Assembly (NCBI GenBank): GCA_024811115.1 | Contig: JAKOGH010000932.1 | Location: 1 to 26,663 of the forward strand | DNA: 26,663 bases | Origin: Terana coerulea | Lineage: Eukaryota > Basidiomycota > Agaricomycetes > Polyporales > Phanerochaetaceae | Reading direction: 5' to 3' | Shown: positions 10,502 to 20,682 of the stretch, piece after piece | Position numbering within the stretch: position 1 is the stretch's first letter | Layout of the letters: the number at the start of each line of letters is the position of its first letter | Made by a program: the position numbers and the translations under genes | The notes under the pieces: generated by a model | The model's input: only the letters and a program-made list of their open reading frames with translations | Database searches by the model: none | Told to the model about the DNA's origin: nothing

Positions 10502-11074
10502 CGTGTCTCTCAGGACTGCGTCCTTCCCATGTAAAAATAGGCAACTCGATATCTTGATACAAACTGCGTGGCTGCCTAGGATCGCAATAGAAGCTTGACT
10601 GATGGTATTGGCGGCTCGTTCAATGATTTCCATGAAGCAGCGGTCACGCATCGCTCCTCACCGTCCGAGGTTCTCGGAAGGGCAGCATGTGAGCAAGCAT
10701 TCCACGTGCTATCATCCGCGTATAACGCGGAGATATAGCATCACGCAGCTAGGTACCATCGTAGATTTCGTGTTGCAGTATCCGTGTCGTATAGATGGAA
10801 GCGACCCGCCTGTACCAGAACGATGTCGCCGTGATGAAGCGGAAACTTCCCGTTATCCATACATCGTTGGGTCAGGCACAATTGGCTGACTTCTTTAATC
10901 ATCGCTGCCTCTAAGTTCAACGTGAGAAACGGCACACGACGCGCTCACATGGCCGTCACAATGGGTACTGTAACGATACGCAGGATAGATTGACGAGTCC
11001 AGCTACGTAGAGAAAATTAAATACATTCAGCCGCGTACAGCGACAGACTAACTATTTCGGACGAGGAGCATGTA
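10502..11074. other. Intergenic between convergent P450 genes
   Basis: A 3'-to-3' spacer of 573 bp. No gene, repeat or clear polyadenylation landmark is seen. Frames here are short and family-less. Confidence 0.4.
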
Positions 11075-13168
11075 CTACTTGCTCTTGTTCCATTCGCTGA
11101 GTATCGTCGTGGCGTGCTTAGCGGACCGAACCTTCATGGAGAATTGGAAATCTACAGGTCGACTGGGATGGGCGAGGCGCCACAACACGGAACGGTCAGA
11201 GTGCATATCGAGCTGTGTGACGATGCGTCACTCACGAGGTCATACCGGACGTACAGTTGTCCGGGTTGACGGGAATGGCGCACCCTTTTGCATCGACCGC
11301 AGGACCAATGTTGAATGCCCAGAGAGTTCGAGTCACAGCGAGCCAGACTGTCTTCGAGCCTAGGCTCCTGCCGGGACACAGACGGCTGCCGCAGTGGATG
11401 AGCTCTCGCACGATGGAAAGCGTCCGGGCTCGGCTCACCGGCCAAAACCAAACGAATAGTGGCCATCTGTCAACGAATGCTGCATCTCTGAAGTTGCATC
11501 TTCCAGGAAGCGTTCCGGACGGAATACACGGGGGTTCGGGTATTGGTCTTCGTCGTGATGCTGCAGCCTCGGCCGGTCAGCAAGCCCGGGCATCGGTGCT
11601 AAGCGCGTTCGTACCATTGACCAAATACAGGGTATCACCATAGTATTTGCCTTGATCTGTACATCTTGTGTCAGAATTGTGTAGCGCAACTGACACGGTT
11701 CCCTGTCACCTTATATCCCTTGTAATCATCGTCGTTGTCTGAAAGGTGAGGGAATCCACCTGGGGCGGGCGGTGCCCATCTAACAAAGAATCCCCGGCTC
11801 AGACGTCGCATAGAAGGTACGATGAAGCTCGTACCTGAACACTTCCTTCGTGAGGGCGGTGCAGTACGGAAGATTCTGATAATCCGAGAATCGAGGTATA
11901 TGCTCTCCGTCTTTTCCCAGGACGGCGTCGAGCTCCTGTTGTGCCTTCAACATGGCTTCCGGGAACAACACCATCGCCATGAAGAACCAATGCAGAGATC
12001 CGCTGGTTGTGTCAGTCCCTGCTTCGAAAGCGGTACCAGCGACTGCAGATTGTGTTAGTCAAATCCAATGCAACCTGTTTAGAAGTTACCATAGGCGATA
12101 TCCTCCAGCTCCAGAGCTAGCTTGTCCTTCTGGTCCCATAGCCGGGCTGCAAAACACTCCATATTCTGATGCCCACCGTCCATTTCCTGCTTGACCTCAA
12201 GAACTAAGCGTTGATAAAACTATCGGAGAACCGTGAGCAGCTGTTCACGTTGTCTCCAGAACGACACGCACTTCAGACTCGATGGCATGCCTTTCCAGTG
12301 CACGACTACGCCAAGTGGCTAGAAAATTGGGCAGATAATCCAGCCACGGGATCGAGTCGACCAGGTGCGCCCCGGGGTAGGTATCGCGGACAAAATTGTC
12401 GAGGATATCCTTCAACATGGCCAAGTCTTCATCGTCGTCGGCGAGCCTCTTGCCATAGCTGAGATAATACACAAGAGACGCTGCGTAACGTTGGCAGTTC
12501 CTCGTGAAGTCCTCTGGACGCGTAAGCATCTCGCACAGCAGCTTTGTGGCCTCTGTCTCCTGCATTGCTTCGTATGCGCCCACGACTTGAATTGCATGGG
12601 TTAGCATAGCTCTGCGAGGAACAACTCGGAAGTACGAACCTTTTGGCTGCACCATCTGATGGAACGCAGCACGCTGCTTGCGCAGTCTTTCACCATAGGG
12701 TAGAAGCACCAGACGTCTGTTATTCGACTGGTATTTCCCCGCGTATACGAGCTGCTTGCGCGAGGAATAATTGCTGGAACGCTTGGAGAGCTAGCAAAGA
12801 GATGTTGGTGAGGTGAAAGGAGGTAGATGGCGAGCGCGTGGAGCGTATTCACCAGCTCCTCTGCATCTTTGCACTTCCAAGTACAAGAAGCTCATCGCCA
12901 GCCAGAGTGAGCCTCACGAGAGGACCTTCATAACTGCCGTGTAAGCAATTGGTCGTTCCGTGAGTCTATAGCGCGTACCATATTCACGATGTAGCTTTTG
13001 GAAGTAGCGCCACGTATGTGTTGATGACACTTGCAATATGTGGCCTATATACGGCAAAGAGCGCGGTCCTGGCGGGAAAGGGAGACCACGGTGGGAGATA
13101 ATCCTGCGCAGCTTCACGATAAGTGCGGCACCAAGCACAGTGAGAATAACCGGAGGCCAGTGTTGCAT
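11075..13168 (-). CDS. Cytochrome P450 monooxygenase (P450-2), one apparent missing base
   Basis: A second P450, different in sequence from P450-1. Eleven exons on the minus strand: 13168-12979, 12925-12853, 12790-12640, 12585-12268, 12203-12090, 12042-11835, 11779-11695, 11656-11615, 11560-11439, 11385-11236 and 11162-11075. They total 1541 nt, one short of 514 codons. The missing base maps to the TTT run at 12868-12870 in exon 2, where one more T restores LGSAKDAEEL. Landmarks: membrane anchor VILTVLGAALIV, hinge PFPPGPRSLPYIG, PYGERLRKQRAAFHQM, I-helix EAGTDTTSG, ExxR as EVFR, FRPERFLED, haem loop FGFGRRLCPGRSLGS. Start ATG 13168 (MQHWPP) is preferred over 13231 because it leads straight into the anchor. 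The gene is downstream of and co-oriented with the Dabb gene. A paralogous C-terminal relic lies at 18331-18770. Confidence 0.88.
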
Positions 13169-13904
13169 AGCTAGAGAAGAAACAAAAGAGGAGGTCGAGA
13201 GGTGGATACTAGATGGATGCAGATATTTCAAGAGCTTACGGTGGTATATGTCCTCGACGAGCGTGCCGCATGATGGACACCATGATGGGACTCAAGCGGT
13301 CCAACCTGGTGCATGTACTGTGAAACAATGTCCACAACTTCAGATCTCCATACCCATGACACAAGCTCAGATGGTACAGCTTCCTTTCCCTGCTCGTTCT
13401 AAGCGAAGGTGAGGGCTGTTCCAGCGGAACACTTTACAACGTTGCAATGATCGCTGGCAGAGTGGACGCGAAGTGGACGTGTAAAATCAACGGCGCTTCG
13501 TAGTGGCGCGCACCAGAGCGCACCGGCATCTGCCGATGCGTCACAGCTTTTGCATAGGTGTGCCCATTCACGTCCCTACAGCCCCTCAAAAACATTAGAC
13601 CGCTTTCGCGGTTTCCATTCTTCGTAATTTGTGTTTACCTTTGGAGCTCGGCAACAGACGTGACGCGTAGTTCCAACAGCTGATTGGTCGCTGGGCTATC
13701 AAACAGGGCCCTGCTGTTTAGTTTGCACCAAATGTAAACACAGAAATGAAGCGGTACAATGTTCTTTTAAGGGCTGTAATTCCTTGATGGACACTGCACT
13801 GGAGATGTGATATCATGCGTGTGATTTCAAAGGATAAAGTCGTGCAGCTTATTATATCGTACGTTTACAATGCTCGCGGCTGAGCATACTACTTATTGCA
13901 GAAA
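13169..13904. promoter_or_regulatory. Spacer between Dabb 3' end and P450-2 5' end
   Basis: About 735 bp that must include the P450-2 promoter. It contains the inverted repeat at 13630-13742 and, on the minus strand, a CCAATCA box (13687-13681) that sits inside that repeat. No coding frame is convincing. Confidence 0.4.
13630..13742. repeat. Fold-back sequence, 113 bp, with 15-bp arms
   Basis: TGTGTTTACCTTTGG (13630-13644) pairs with CCAAATGTAAACACA (13728-13742), 14 of 15 matching. Inside lie AACAGC/GCTGTT arms (about 13676-13681 and 13713-13718) and a perfect 10-bp palindrome CAGGGCCCTG (13704-13713). Each outer arm holds TGTTTAC, the forkhead-type core. It could be a tiny MITE or a paired regulatory site for P450-2. 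Confidence 0.5.
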
Positions 13905-14393
13905 TTAATATCCATACTCTCCTTTGACGAAGTCGTATACGATCACGTCCTCCACAATGTCCATGATAGACATCTTCAGGACACAATGTTAGCGTGGCTT
14001 CCACTCCATACTTCGCTTACATACCTTGTACGCGACGTGCTTTGGCTCCGGGATAAATTCGTCACGGTGAGCTTCAGACTACGTGTTGCATTCGATTAGC
14101 CTGATCGGAGACGCGTGGGTGGTTTGCTGCGCTGCACTGACCTTGAACTCTACAGTGAACACAACGTCGAAGCCCTTGTCAAAACCCTCAGGATTGTTGT
14201 TCTTTCCGCCTGGCACGCTCTGAGCAGATGTGTTGAGGAAGGCTTAGTGAGAGGACTCACCGACAGGGCCGTGGTTGACCATATGCGCGTTCTCCTCATA
14301 GAGCTTGATGAGGTCGTCGAGCGACTTGCGCTTCTGCTCGTCGGTGGTGCCAGCCTTGTACTTGAAGGCAGCGAAGCGAGTGACGGGAGCCAT
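13905..14393 (-). CDS. Stress-responsive alpha/beta-barrel (Dabb) domain protein, intact
   Basis: Four exons on the minus strand: 14393-14261, 14209-14142, 14078-14025 and 13973-13905, with 51-63 bp introns and perfect phase, encoding 107 residues. The start MAPVTRFAAFKYKAG, the helix TDEQKRKSLDDLIKLY, then GFDKGFDVVFTVEF, RDEFIPEPKHVAYK and the C-terminal strand VEDVIVYDFVKGEY follow the ferredoxin-like Dabb fold (beta-alpha-beta-beta-alpha-beta), normally about 100 residues acting as a dimer. Family members include general stress proteins and the plant polyketide cyclase olivetolic acid cyclase. His81 in PKHV sits where that enzyme has its catalytic histidine, while Phe75 replaces its tyrosine. 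That alignment is by eye. In context it could be a cyclase or chaperone of the cluster, or simply a housekeeping stress protein. The gene is invisible to simple open-frame searches because of its introns. Confidence 0.88.
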
Positions 14394-16035
14394 GCGCGAT
14401 TTGGTAGCTGAGTGGATGTCGATGGCGAGGTCGCTTGGGGATCATTAAAGATGAAGCAGCGCACATTATAACGCCATTAACCCGAGTCTCCAAGTACAGT
14501 GATGCAAGACGCTCTCCAGTCAAAGAGCAGCGCTGGCTGCGATTGGAATGTCCGCGTGTGTGTTTGGATCGACCTGCTTCCCCCTTCCGTGGTTCGCGGT
14601 GGCCGCTCCATCACATACGAGCTTTACTGATATGGACGCTATCGGCCATTGAGCATGCTCGAGCATCCGATAGAAGTCTCTGATCAGCTCTGCTATGTAA
14701 AGATCCGAGAGAACGTTGCATACTCTCATGGCTACGTTCTGTAACAGTGCACAGCGCATCGTTTCCTACTTTACACTGGCATCTTGATTCGACATGCATC
14801 GCGGCGAAGTACTGGGCTCAGGAAGGCGGCACTATTGCAAGCGCTGAAGTCAGCTTGTACAAGATACCAGGACTCTGGCTGTGGAAAGAAATTGGGCGCT
14901 CTTTCAAGCGAGCGACTCGGAGGAGGATTGCATACTTAGAGTCTGTCAGAGACTCAGAGAGACCGACTGCAAGTGTATGCACTGCTGCAGGAATGGGCGT
15001 ACCGGCACAAGAAATTGTACTAGTAAGATCTAGAGAGACGTGGACTCCAACGGTGGCGTCGGTGGGTGAGCGCTCAGCTGTGGTGCAGGAGATTTCTAAG
15101 GTGCCATCCAGGCATTATGCACATTTTCTGCACGGCTTCGCGAGCACGGCATGCAGCAGCGTTTGTGGAACGAGTACGAGATGACCGTTGCGTTGAGGCA
15201 GACATCGACACGGTATCTCGTCGGCGTTCACGCAGCAGCTCGGGGACCGGACCCTAGTCACGGTCACGGTGAAGACGACCTAGGGCGCTTGCAGTACTGC
15301 CTCCCCCCTCGACTGGGCTCCTTCTGCTCTCATGGGTACACAAAGACCGGGTATTCGTGAACCATCATCGTTGACAGAAAAGAAGAAGAACATCGGTGCT
15401 GCCAGCGCCGGGGCCATCAGGCTGCATCAAAACCTTTAACATCTTCGAACCGGGTAGATGTGACTCGGAGGTGAGCGCGGTTCTTTGACGTTTTGCTCGA
15501 GAGCCTACGCAAGGAGAAACACCCCAAAAGATCTACCTCAGGAGGTAATCGGCAACGGAACACGCCACATTCGCTGGCAAATGTTCTCGCCTCGTTTCTC
15601 ATGATTCATGAAGAGACTTCTGTTGAGCTGTATCTGATACTCTCACAAACCGTCCAGGATGCTTTGTCTAGGATGTCTGTCATACAAGGTTTCATCACAA
15701 GCTGCTACACGATGCCGAATGGAAGCCTCGCCGGTTGACGCGGAAGCTTGAGCAACGCGCAACAATAACGGAGGTATTCCGCAAGCCGCCCGCATGCTCT
15801 ACTAACCAGTTGCAGGGCTGATTTGGTTTGCTCTGCACAGCTGCACGCATGACGGATTTCCGCACCGCAAATTGGGTATCTCGGCTTCATCAAAGCGAGG
15901 GCTGGGACTCCCAGCCACTTTGAGAAGTCGGTTGATCATCAACTCACCAGGTAGCGGTGTATATAGGTAGCTGGATAGTCGCTGAAGGTTTTCATCCGGC
16001 GCACGCACCAGCTACTTCACGCTGAACGCTCAGTA
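14394..16035. other. Unassigned 1.6 kb between Dabb and DUF6534 genes
   Basis: No family is recognised. On the plus strand a frame runs 14747-15184, and a second frame carries LQVYALLQEWAYRHKKLY followed, after stop codons near 15020, by an Arg-rich stretch to about 15255. These may be exons of a decayed gene. On the minus strand 15802-16008 has a short frame with PLPGELMINRLLKVAG. None has a supported start, splice pattern or homologue. Confidence 0.35.
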
Positions 16036-17805
16036 ATGGCGGTCTTCGATCTCATGTCAGTTTTATACGCTCACAGCTATCCTTACGGAGTCTAACTCAT
16101 ACCTATTACGCATAGCCTTGGACCAATTCTCATGGGCTCGTTCATGAGCGTCCTCCTGCTGGGCGTCATGATAGTGCAGTGTTACCTGTACTTCCAGTGA
16201 GGATAGTCCATTCTATACATGCCGCTATATACTGATTTTATAACAGGAGATACAAATCGTAGGCACAGTACAAACAGTCGTGAGCATATAGCTGACCATT
16301 CCCTAGTGACAAGCCCTGGATCCGTGCCATTGTACGCTTTCCCGTGTTTCAGCCTTTGGTTCTGTTGTTTGACCCGACCCACTCTTAGATTTGGACTCTT
16401 CTCTTACTTGACTGTCTAAGTGGCTCATTCTCGATGGCGATGTCATACAACTACCTTGTGACAAACTTTAGTATGAGACCTTACCTTCAACACTTCTGCG
16501 TAGCTAACGGCCCTTTTTCGAAGCAAATGTCGCGGCTATTCAAGTAACCAACGTTGGTAAGCACCAACGATGCCTACCTACCTATACTTTGCTTACTGCG
16601 TTGTAGGCATTGATCCTTGTAAGTGGCAACATCCTTGTACTATAGTATGGCATAGCGACTAATGCACTACTTAGACCCCTTCCTCACGGTGCGTGTAACC
16701 TCTCAGCACTTGCTACCGTCTAGCCACTCAACTTACTCACATATATACTAGGGAGTAACCGCTCTCATTGTGCAATGCTTCTTTGCATGGCGTATCCTTG
16801 TGTTGACGAAAAACTGGATTGTAGTCGCCATCATTGTTCTTCTCTCGGTAGTCCAAATGCGTGGGTCTCCTCCCTTCCTTTCACATTATGATCAGCCTAT
16901 CGACGCTCTATTCCACAGTTGGAAGCCTGGGCACCATGATTGGTGGCCTGATCGTCAAAGAGTTCGTCAAATTAGAGTCAATCAAGCAAATCTCCCTTGT
17001 ATGGCTCTTCGGCTCGGTCGTGACGGATGCTTTGATCACGATCTCCCTCGTGAGGTTTCTGGTACGTACTACATCGCTCGATGAGATACATAGGTCTCAG
17101 GATCATGCGACAGCGACAATCGAGAGGTTCCCTCCGATTTTCCTCTACGGATGACATCACGAGTCGCATCATTCGTTGTATGCCTTCCACTCAACCTTCC
17201 GTGCTGCTCATCCCCTGATACGTACTGTAATCAGCCACTGTTCAAACAGGTTTACTGACGACGACATTTGCTCTCGGAGTCGTGATTGCATACCTTGCCT
17301 CGGTAAGTTCATCGCCTTGTAATACCTGTGACAGGACTAAGGCCTTTATAAGTCATCTACAGTGTGCGTACCACAATAATTGGCTCAGCCGCAATTTCCC
17401 CCACTCACCGTGAATTTAGTCACCTTGCATTTGGACTGCCACTCTCGAAGCTATACACGAACTCGCTGCTATCCTCGCTGAATGCTCGCCAAGCATGGAC
17501 GTCATCGGACTATGCGAGCGACACGCTCGCCCCAAGTAAAACGGTACGTTTGCCTCGCTTTGTTACACTGTAACGTCATAATAACATCGAACAGGCGGCG
17601 AGCGGCTTCACAGGCATCCAGGTTGCAGTCTCGTCTATTTCTGCCGTGCATACTAGCGACACTGCTCGGACGGAAACAGTAAGTCTTCTGCAGCTCCGAC
17701 GGCTTCGTAACGTCACTGACATGAATTCAGTCCACGTATAACGACGAGCATGAGATGCAAGTGTGTGGAAGGGGATCCGAAACCAAAGACGGTGCTCTTG
17801 TGTGA
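16036..17805 (+). CDS. DUF6534 multi-pass membrane protein, at least one apparent frame break
   Basis: DUF6534 proteins are seven-helix membrane proteins expanded in mushrooms; their function is unknown. I read exons 16036-16055, 16116-16196, 16247-16258, 16307-16331, 16389-16470, 16504-16556, 16607-16618, 16675-16688, 16752-16864, 16896-17054, 17101-17174, 17235-17302, 17363-17543, then two 3' exons ending at TGA 17803-17805. Signature pieces: LGPILMGSFMSVLLLGVMIVQ, SDKPWIRAI, YNYLVTNF, GVTALIVQCFFAWRI, VWLFGSVVTDALITISLV, SSTDDITSRII, TVQTGLLTTTFALG and LPLSKLYTNSLLSSLNAR, then a polar tail. The T run at 16514-16518 is one base short of what the frame needs. The junction 17302/17363 also does not hold frame as drawn. 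Five exons are only 12-25 nt, so some borders may be wrong. Confidence 0.75.
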
Positions 17806-18330
17806 TACTTCGCCCACGCGAGGCAGGTTGCACTCGTGCTTCCCTTGCTCGCGACCGTCTTTGGCAGAGCGGAGACCTTCAGATGTATGTATGAATGTGG
17901 ATGTTGCTGTACCAGCGATAGCTATGTATCTCAGACTTTCCCTGTACCTGATGTTCAGAGCGCGCTTTAATTTATTGTCCGAGGGGACATCTTGGATTAT
18001 TGAGCTCATGTCGCCAGTGCAGCGGCCACGAATACTGTTGGGTCTCGTTACGCACCAGGCTGCGACTCGTCTGGAAGCTATGCAGTGGGCTGGAGTCGGA
18101 TACGGGGCGGGATGGAGACTGGAAGGTGGATGCAGAGAGTAATGAAGACTCTGCGCGATTATCGCGCTATAGCATAAAAGTCGAGATGTACATCGCGGAT
18201 AACTGTCAGAGCGGACGGTTGAGGCTAGTGGAAATGACCTTAGGTGCAAATGGGAATCGTTGGTGACGCTAACTAAGTAGATTAAAGTGGGTCATGAATG
18301 ACCGCCTCGCGAATATTTCCAGCGTACTAC
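17806..18330. other. Intergenic between DUF6534 and the P450 relic
   Basis: No gene or repeat recognised. Overlapping frames on both strands at 17750-18250 are family-less and overlap the DUF6534 3' exon, so they are not called. Confidence 0.4.
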
Positions 18331-18770
18331 TCATCTGCTTTTCTGCCATTCACTGAGTATGGTTCTGGCGTGATTGTCGGATCGAACCCTCATGGAGAAG
18401 TGGGAATTTACAGGCTGGCTAAAAATGGAGGCCCCCACCTGTCATAGTGCACATCGAGCTATAGGAGGACGAGATGACGTACGAGGTTTTGCCGGACGTG
18501 CAGTTGTCCGGGTTCGCGGGGACAACGCGCCCGCTTGTGTCAACTGCAGGGCGAATGCTGAACGCTCAAAGTATCCGGGTCACAACGAGCCAGACTGTCT
18601 TCGACGCCAGGCTCTGACCGGGACAAATGCGACTGCCAGTGTATTCCTCGCATTCGCCGCCCTGGCCTGCAACAACTTCTCCGGAAGAGCGTACGCATAA
18701 ATGGGGTCTGCGTAGTTTCGAAACGCCACCGGCGCCCTTGGCATTCGGGCCGCCAGAGTGTGCGCTAAAT
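18331..18770 (-). pseudogene. C-terminal relic of a cytochrome P450 related to P450-2
   Basis: On the minus strand a weak PERF-region remnant (DPIYAYALPEKLLQA) lies in one frame. Then, after a shift, SRICPGQSLASKTVW, PAVDTSGRVVPANPDNCTSG and a last exon ending FSMRVRSDNHARTILSEW before TGA 18333-18331. Each block aligns with the same place in P450-2 (CPGRSLGSKTVW, NPDNCTSGMTS, FSMKVRSAKHATTILSEW). The haem cysteine survives, but TGG has become TGA just after TRIL, FGFGR is missing or shifted, and everything upstream of the PERF region is gone. This is a 5'-truncated, frameshifted duplicate. Confidence 0.8.
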
Positions 18771-18837
18771 CGGAGGTCTGCTGTTCTGTGCCCGCTGGGC
18801 CAATGTACCAGACATCGACGGCACTAAGCTCTCTAGG

Positions 18838-19877
18838 TCAGAGCGGAAGATTTAGCGTCGGAGGGGCCCAGTATCGTCGGATCATGGCCTCTTCGAGAGA
18901 TCTGTAGACCATGATGATCTGCACCAGTGGCCATGCTTCATCGTGTTCATGGGTGGGGCGGGTGACGAAGTAGAGCTGGGGGAATGTCTGAAGGCTGTCG
19001 CGTACAGTGCAGACGTATTGACCTGTGGTGAGGCAAATCAGCCGAGCCGTGCAGGGTGTATCATGGGACGCGTACGAACTATCTGAATTGTGACTAGTTC
19101 TGCTAAGCGTGAGGTTCGTTGACTTTGACCAGAATGTTTGCATCATCCACACAATCGGATACAAATCTTGCGGAAGGGGATCCTGTGCGGTGTAACTCCG
19201 TTGATACCGGTGGCAAACGCTCGCACCGGCGAATGACCAGCCAAACACCCAGTTGCTCGTGCAGTTGTGTGATTCCAGGTGTTCGAGTTGAACGTGGGCG
19301 CCAGAGCTAATCGGAGGACGGTGAATGCTGGTCTCGCCGTCCCACGTCACCTCCTGAAGTATGAGATACCGTAGCGCGCGGAACGCAGACAACAACCGGA
19401 AGAGGCAGGCTTCCGAGCGCAGATGCAGGTTGAATAAGTGAAGTCGATGAAGACGGTGAAGGCCTGAGATCCCTGGACGAAGGGTTTGAGGCAGGAGCGG
19501 GTGCATACTATGCTGGTTGGCTGCCAATGCCGGTTTGAGAGCTTGAGGGTAAGAGCGCCTCTCGTTGCTTGAGTTCGTAGTAACGAAGAGAGGCCGTGTA
19601 AAGTCGCTGGGGTGATGTACTTGAAGTTCCACTCTTCGCACCGGATGGACAATATGTGCATTGCGAGAAACCCTGAAAGGCGAGAACGAAGGATCTGGGT
19701 AAGATACGCGACGTCCACGGGCGAACGAAGGCAGATGCTGGCGAAGAGGAAAGGTCGAAGCCGGTAGCTCCATTGATAGCAGACTAGAGACAGTAGGGAT
19801 ATCCATGCCATAGACCTGCTTTGGTCATACAGTGCGACAAGCGCGTCCAAAATGGCATGGATGACATCTGTGGGCAA
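18838..19877 (-). pseudogene. F-box-like / leucine-rich protein with a frame break
   Basis: The minus-strand reading begins LPTDVIHAILDALVALYDQ and continues SLVCYQWSYRLRPFLFASI, the layout of basidiomycete F-box-like proteins that recruit substrates to SCF ubiquitin ligases. Leucine-rich segments follow: LHLFNLHLRS, ACLFRLLSAFRALRYLIL, LEHLESHNC. The first part is in one frame (to about 19510) and the rest in another (about 19510 to TGA 18840-18838), so one indel separates them; no GT-AG intron I could find restores the frame. No ATG lies close upstream of LPTDV, so the true start may be on a lost or distant exon. Together the parts give about 345 residues, somewhat short for the family. Confidence 0.65.
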
Positions 19878-20682
19878 GGGGCGTCCGATCCAACAATCTT
19901 CGGTAACGAACTACCCCGGGGAGTTATATGCTCGGAGGTGGAAAGTACAATGTACACCGTCGTACAGTGATGTACACCACCAAATCAGGATATCGTGCGA
20001 TAAGATAGCATGGCGATCGATGGTCGGCACTGAAGGCGCCGGAGATTCTCCGGCGCCGTTCGGTGTATGGCACCGACCTTTCGTGTAGTGTTGTGCATGT
20101 TGGCGGAGTATGGTGGCATTCGATGCCCTTCAACGTAGTCTACTGTACATAGATATACTATGATAAATACAACTGGGAGTCACTGGCCGTCGGTGAAGTA
20201 CGGCGGCAGGCACTGTATGCTTGTGGGGTCTGGTGCAGGTTGGCGGGGGCTGGTGCAGGTTGATGACTGCCGCCGAACTTCTGTACAGCTTTTGAAGGTA
20301 TTGTATGCATACCTGACTATCACTATGTAAGCAACGGTGTCCAGTGGACTTTGGCAAAGTCCGGGAGAGATTGTGTGACAAGTCACAATCCGTGACCAAC
20401 TTCCCAAACAGGAAGGCTCCCAAGAACAAACTTGGACTGGCATCGCATCGGCGCAGAACTGCCCGTTTATAGTACTGTGTCTATGCGGGATCTCCCTATA
20501 TGTGTTCGCATTTGTGGCTAACTCTACTTTAGGTAAGAATCTGCGCAATACATCACGAATTATGACAAAACAGGGCAGCTTGAGTCAGCCGGCACCGTCT
20601 GAAATGGAATCTCGCACAGCGAGGCGCAAATTGGGTGTGTCTGCGCTTTCTCCCCCTCTCGAGGCCTGTCACACCATCTTAA
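19878..20682. other. Intergenic upstream of F-box and SAP-like genes
   Basis: This region lies between divergent genes. It holds the 23-bp palindrome at 20035-20057 and a two-copy direct repeat TGGTGCAGGTTG at 20231-20242 and 20251-20262. No supported gene. Confidence 0.4.
20035..20057. repeat. 23-bp palindrome
   Basis: Two 11-bp arms around a single central base: GGCGCCGGAGA then T then TCTCCGGCGCC, a perfect inverted repeat apart from the unpaired centre. It sits about 160 bp upstream of the F-box-like reading frame. Confidence 0.75.

Noticed and set aside
13038..13412. A 124-codon plus-strand frame
   Set aside because: It is antisense to the N-terminal exon of P450-2 and its upstream region; no family resemblance.
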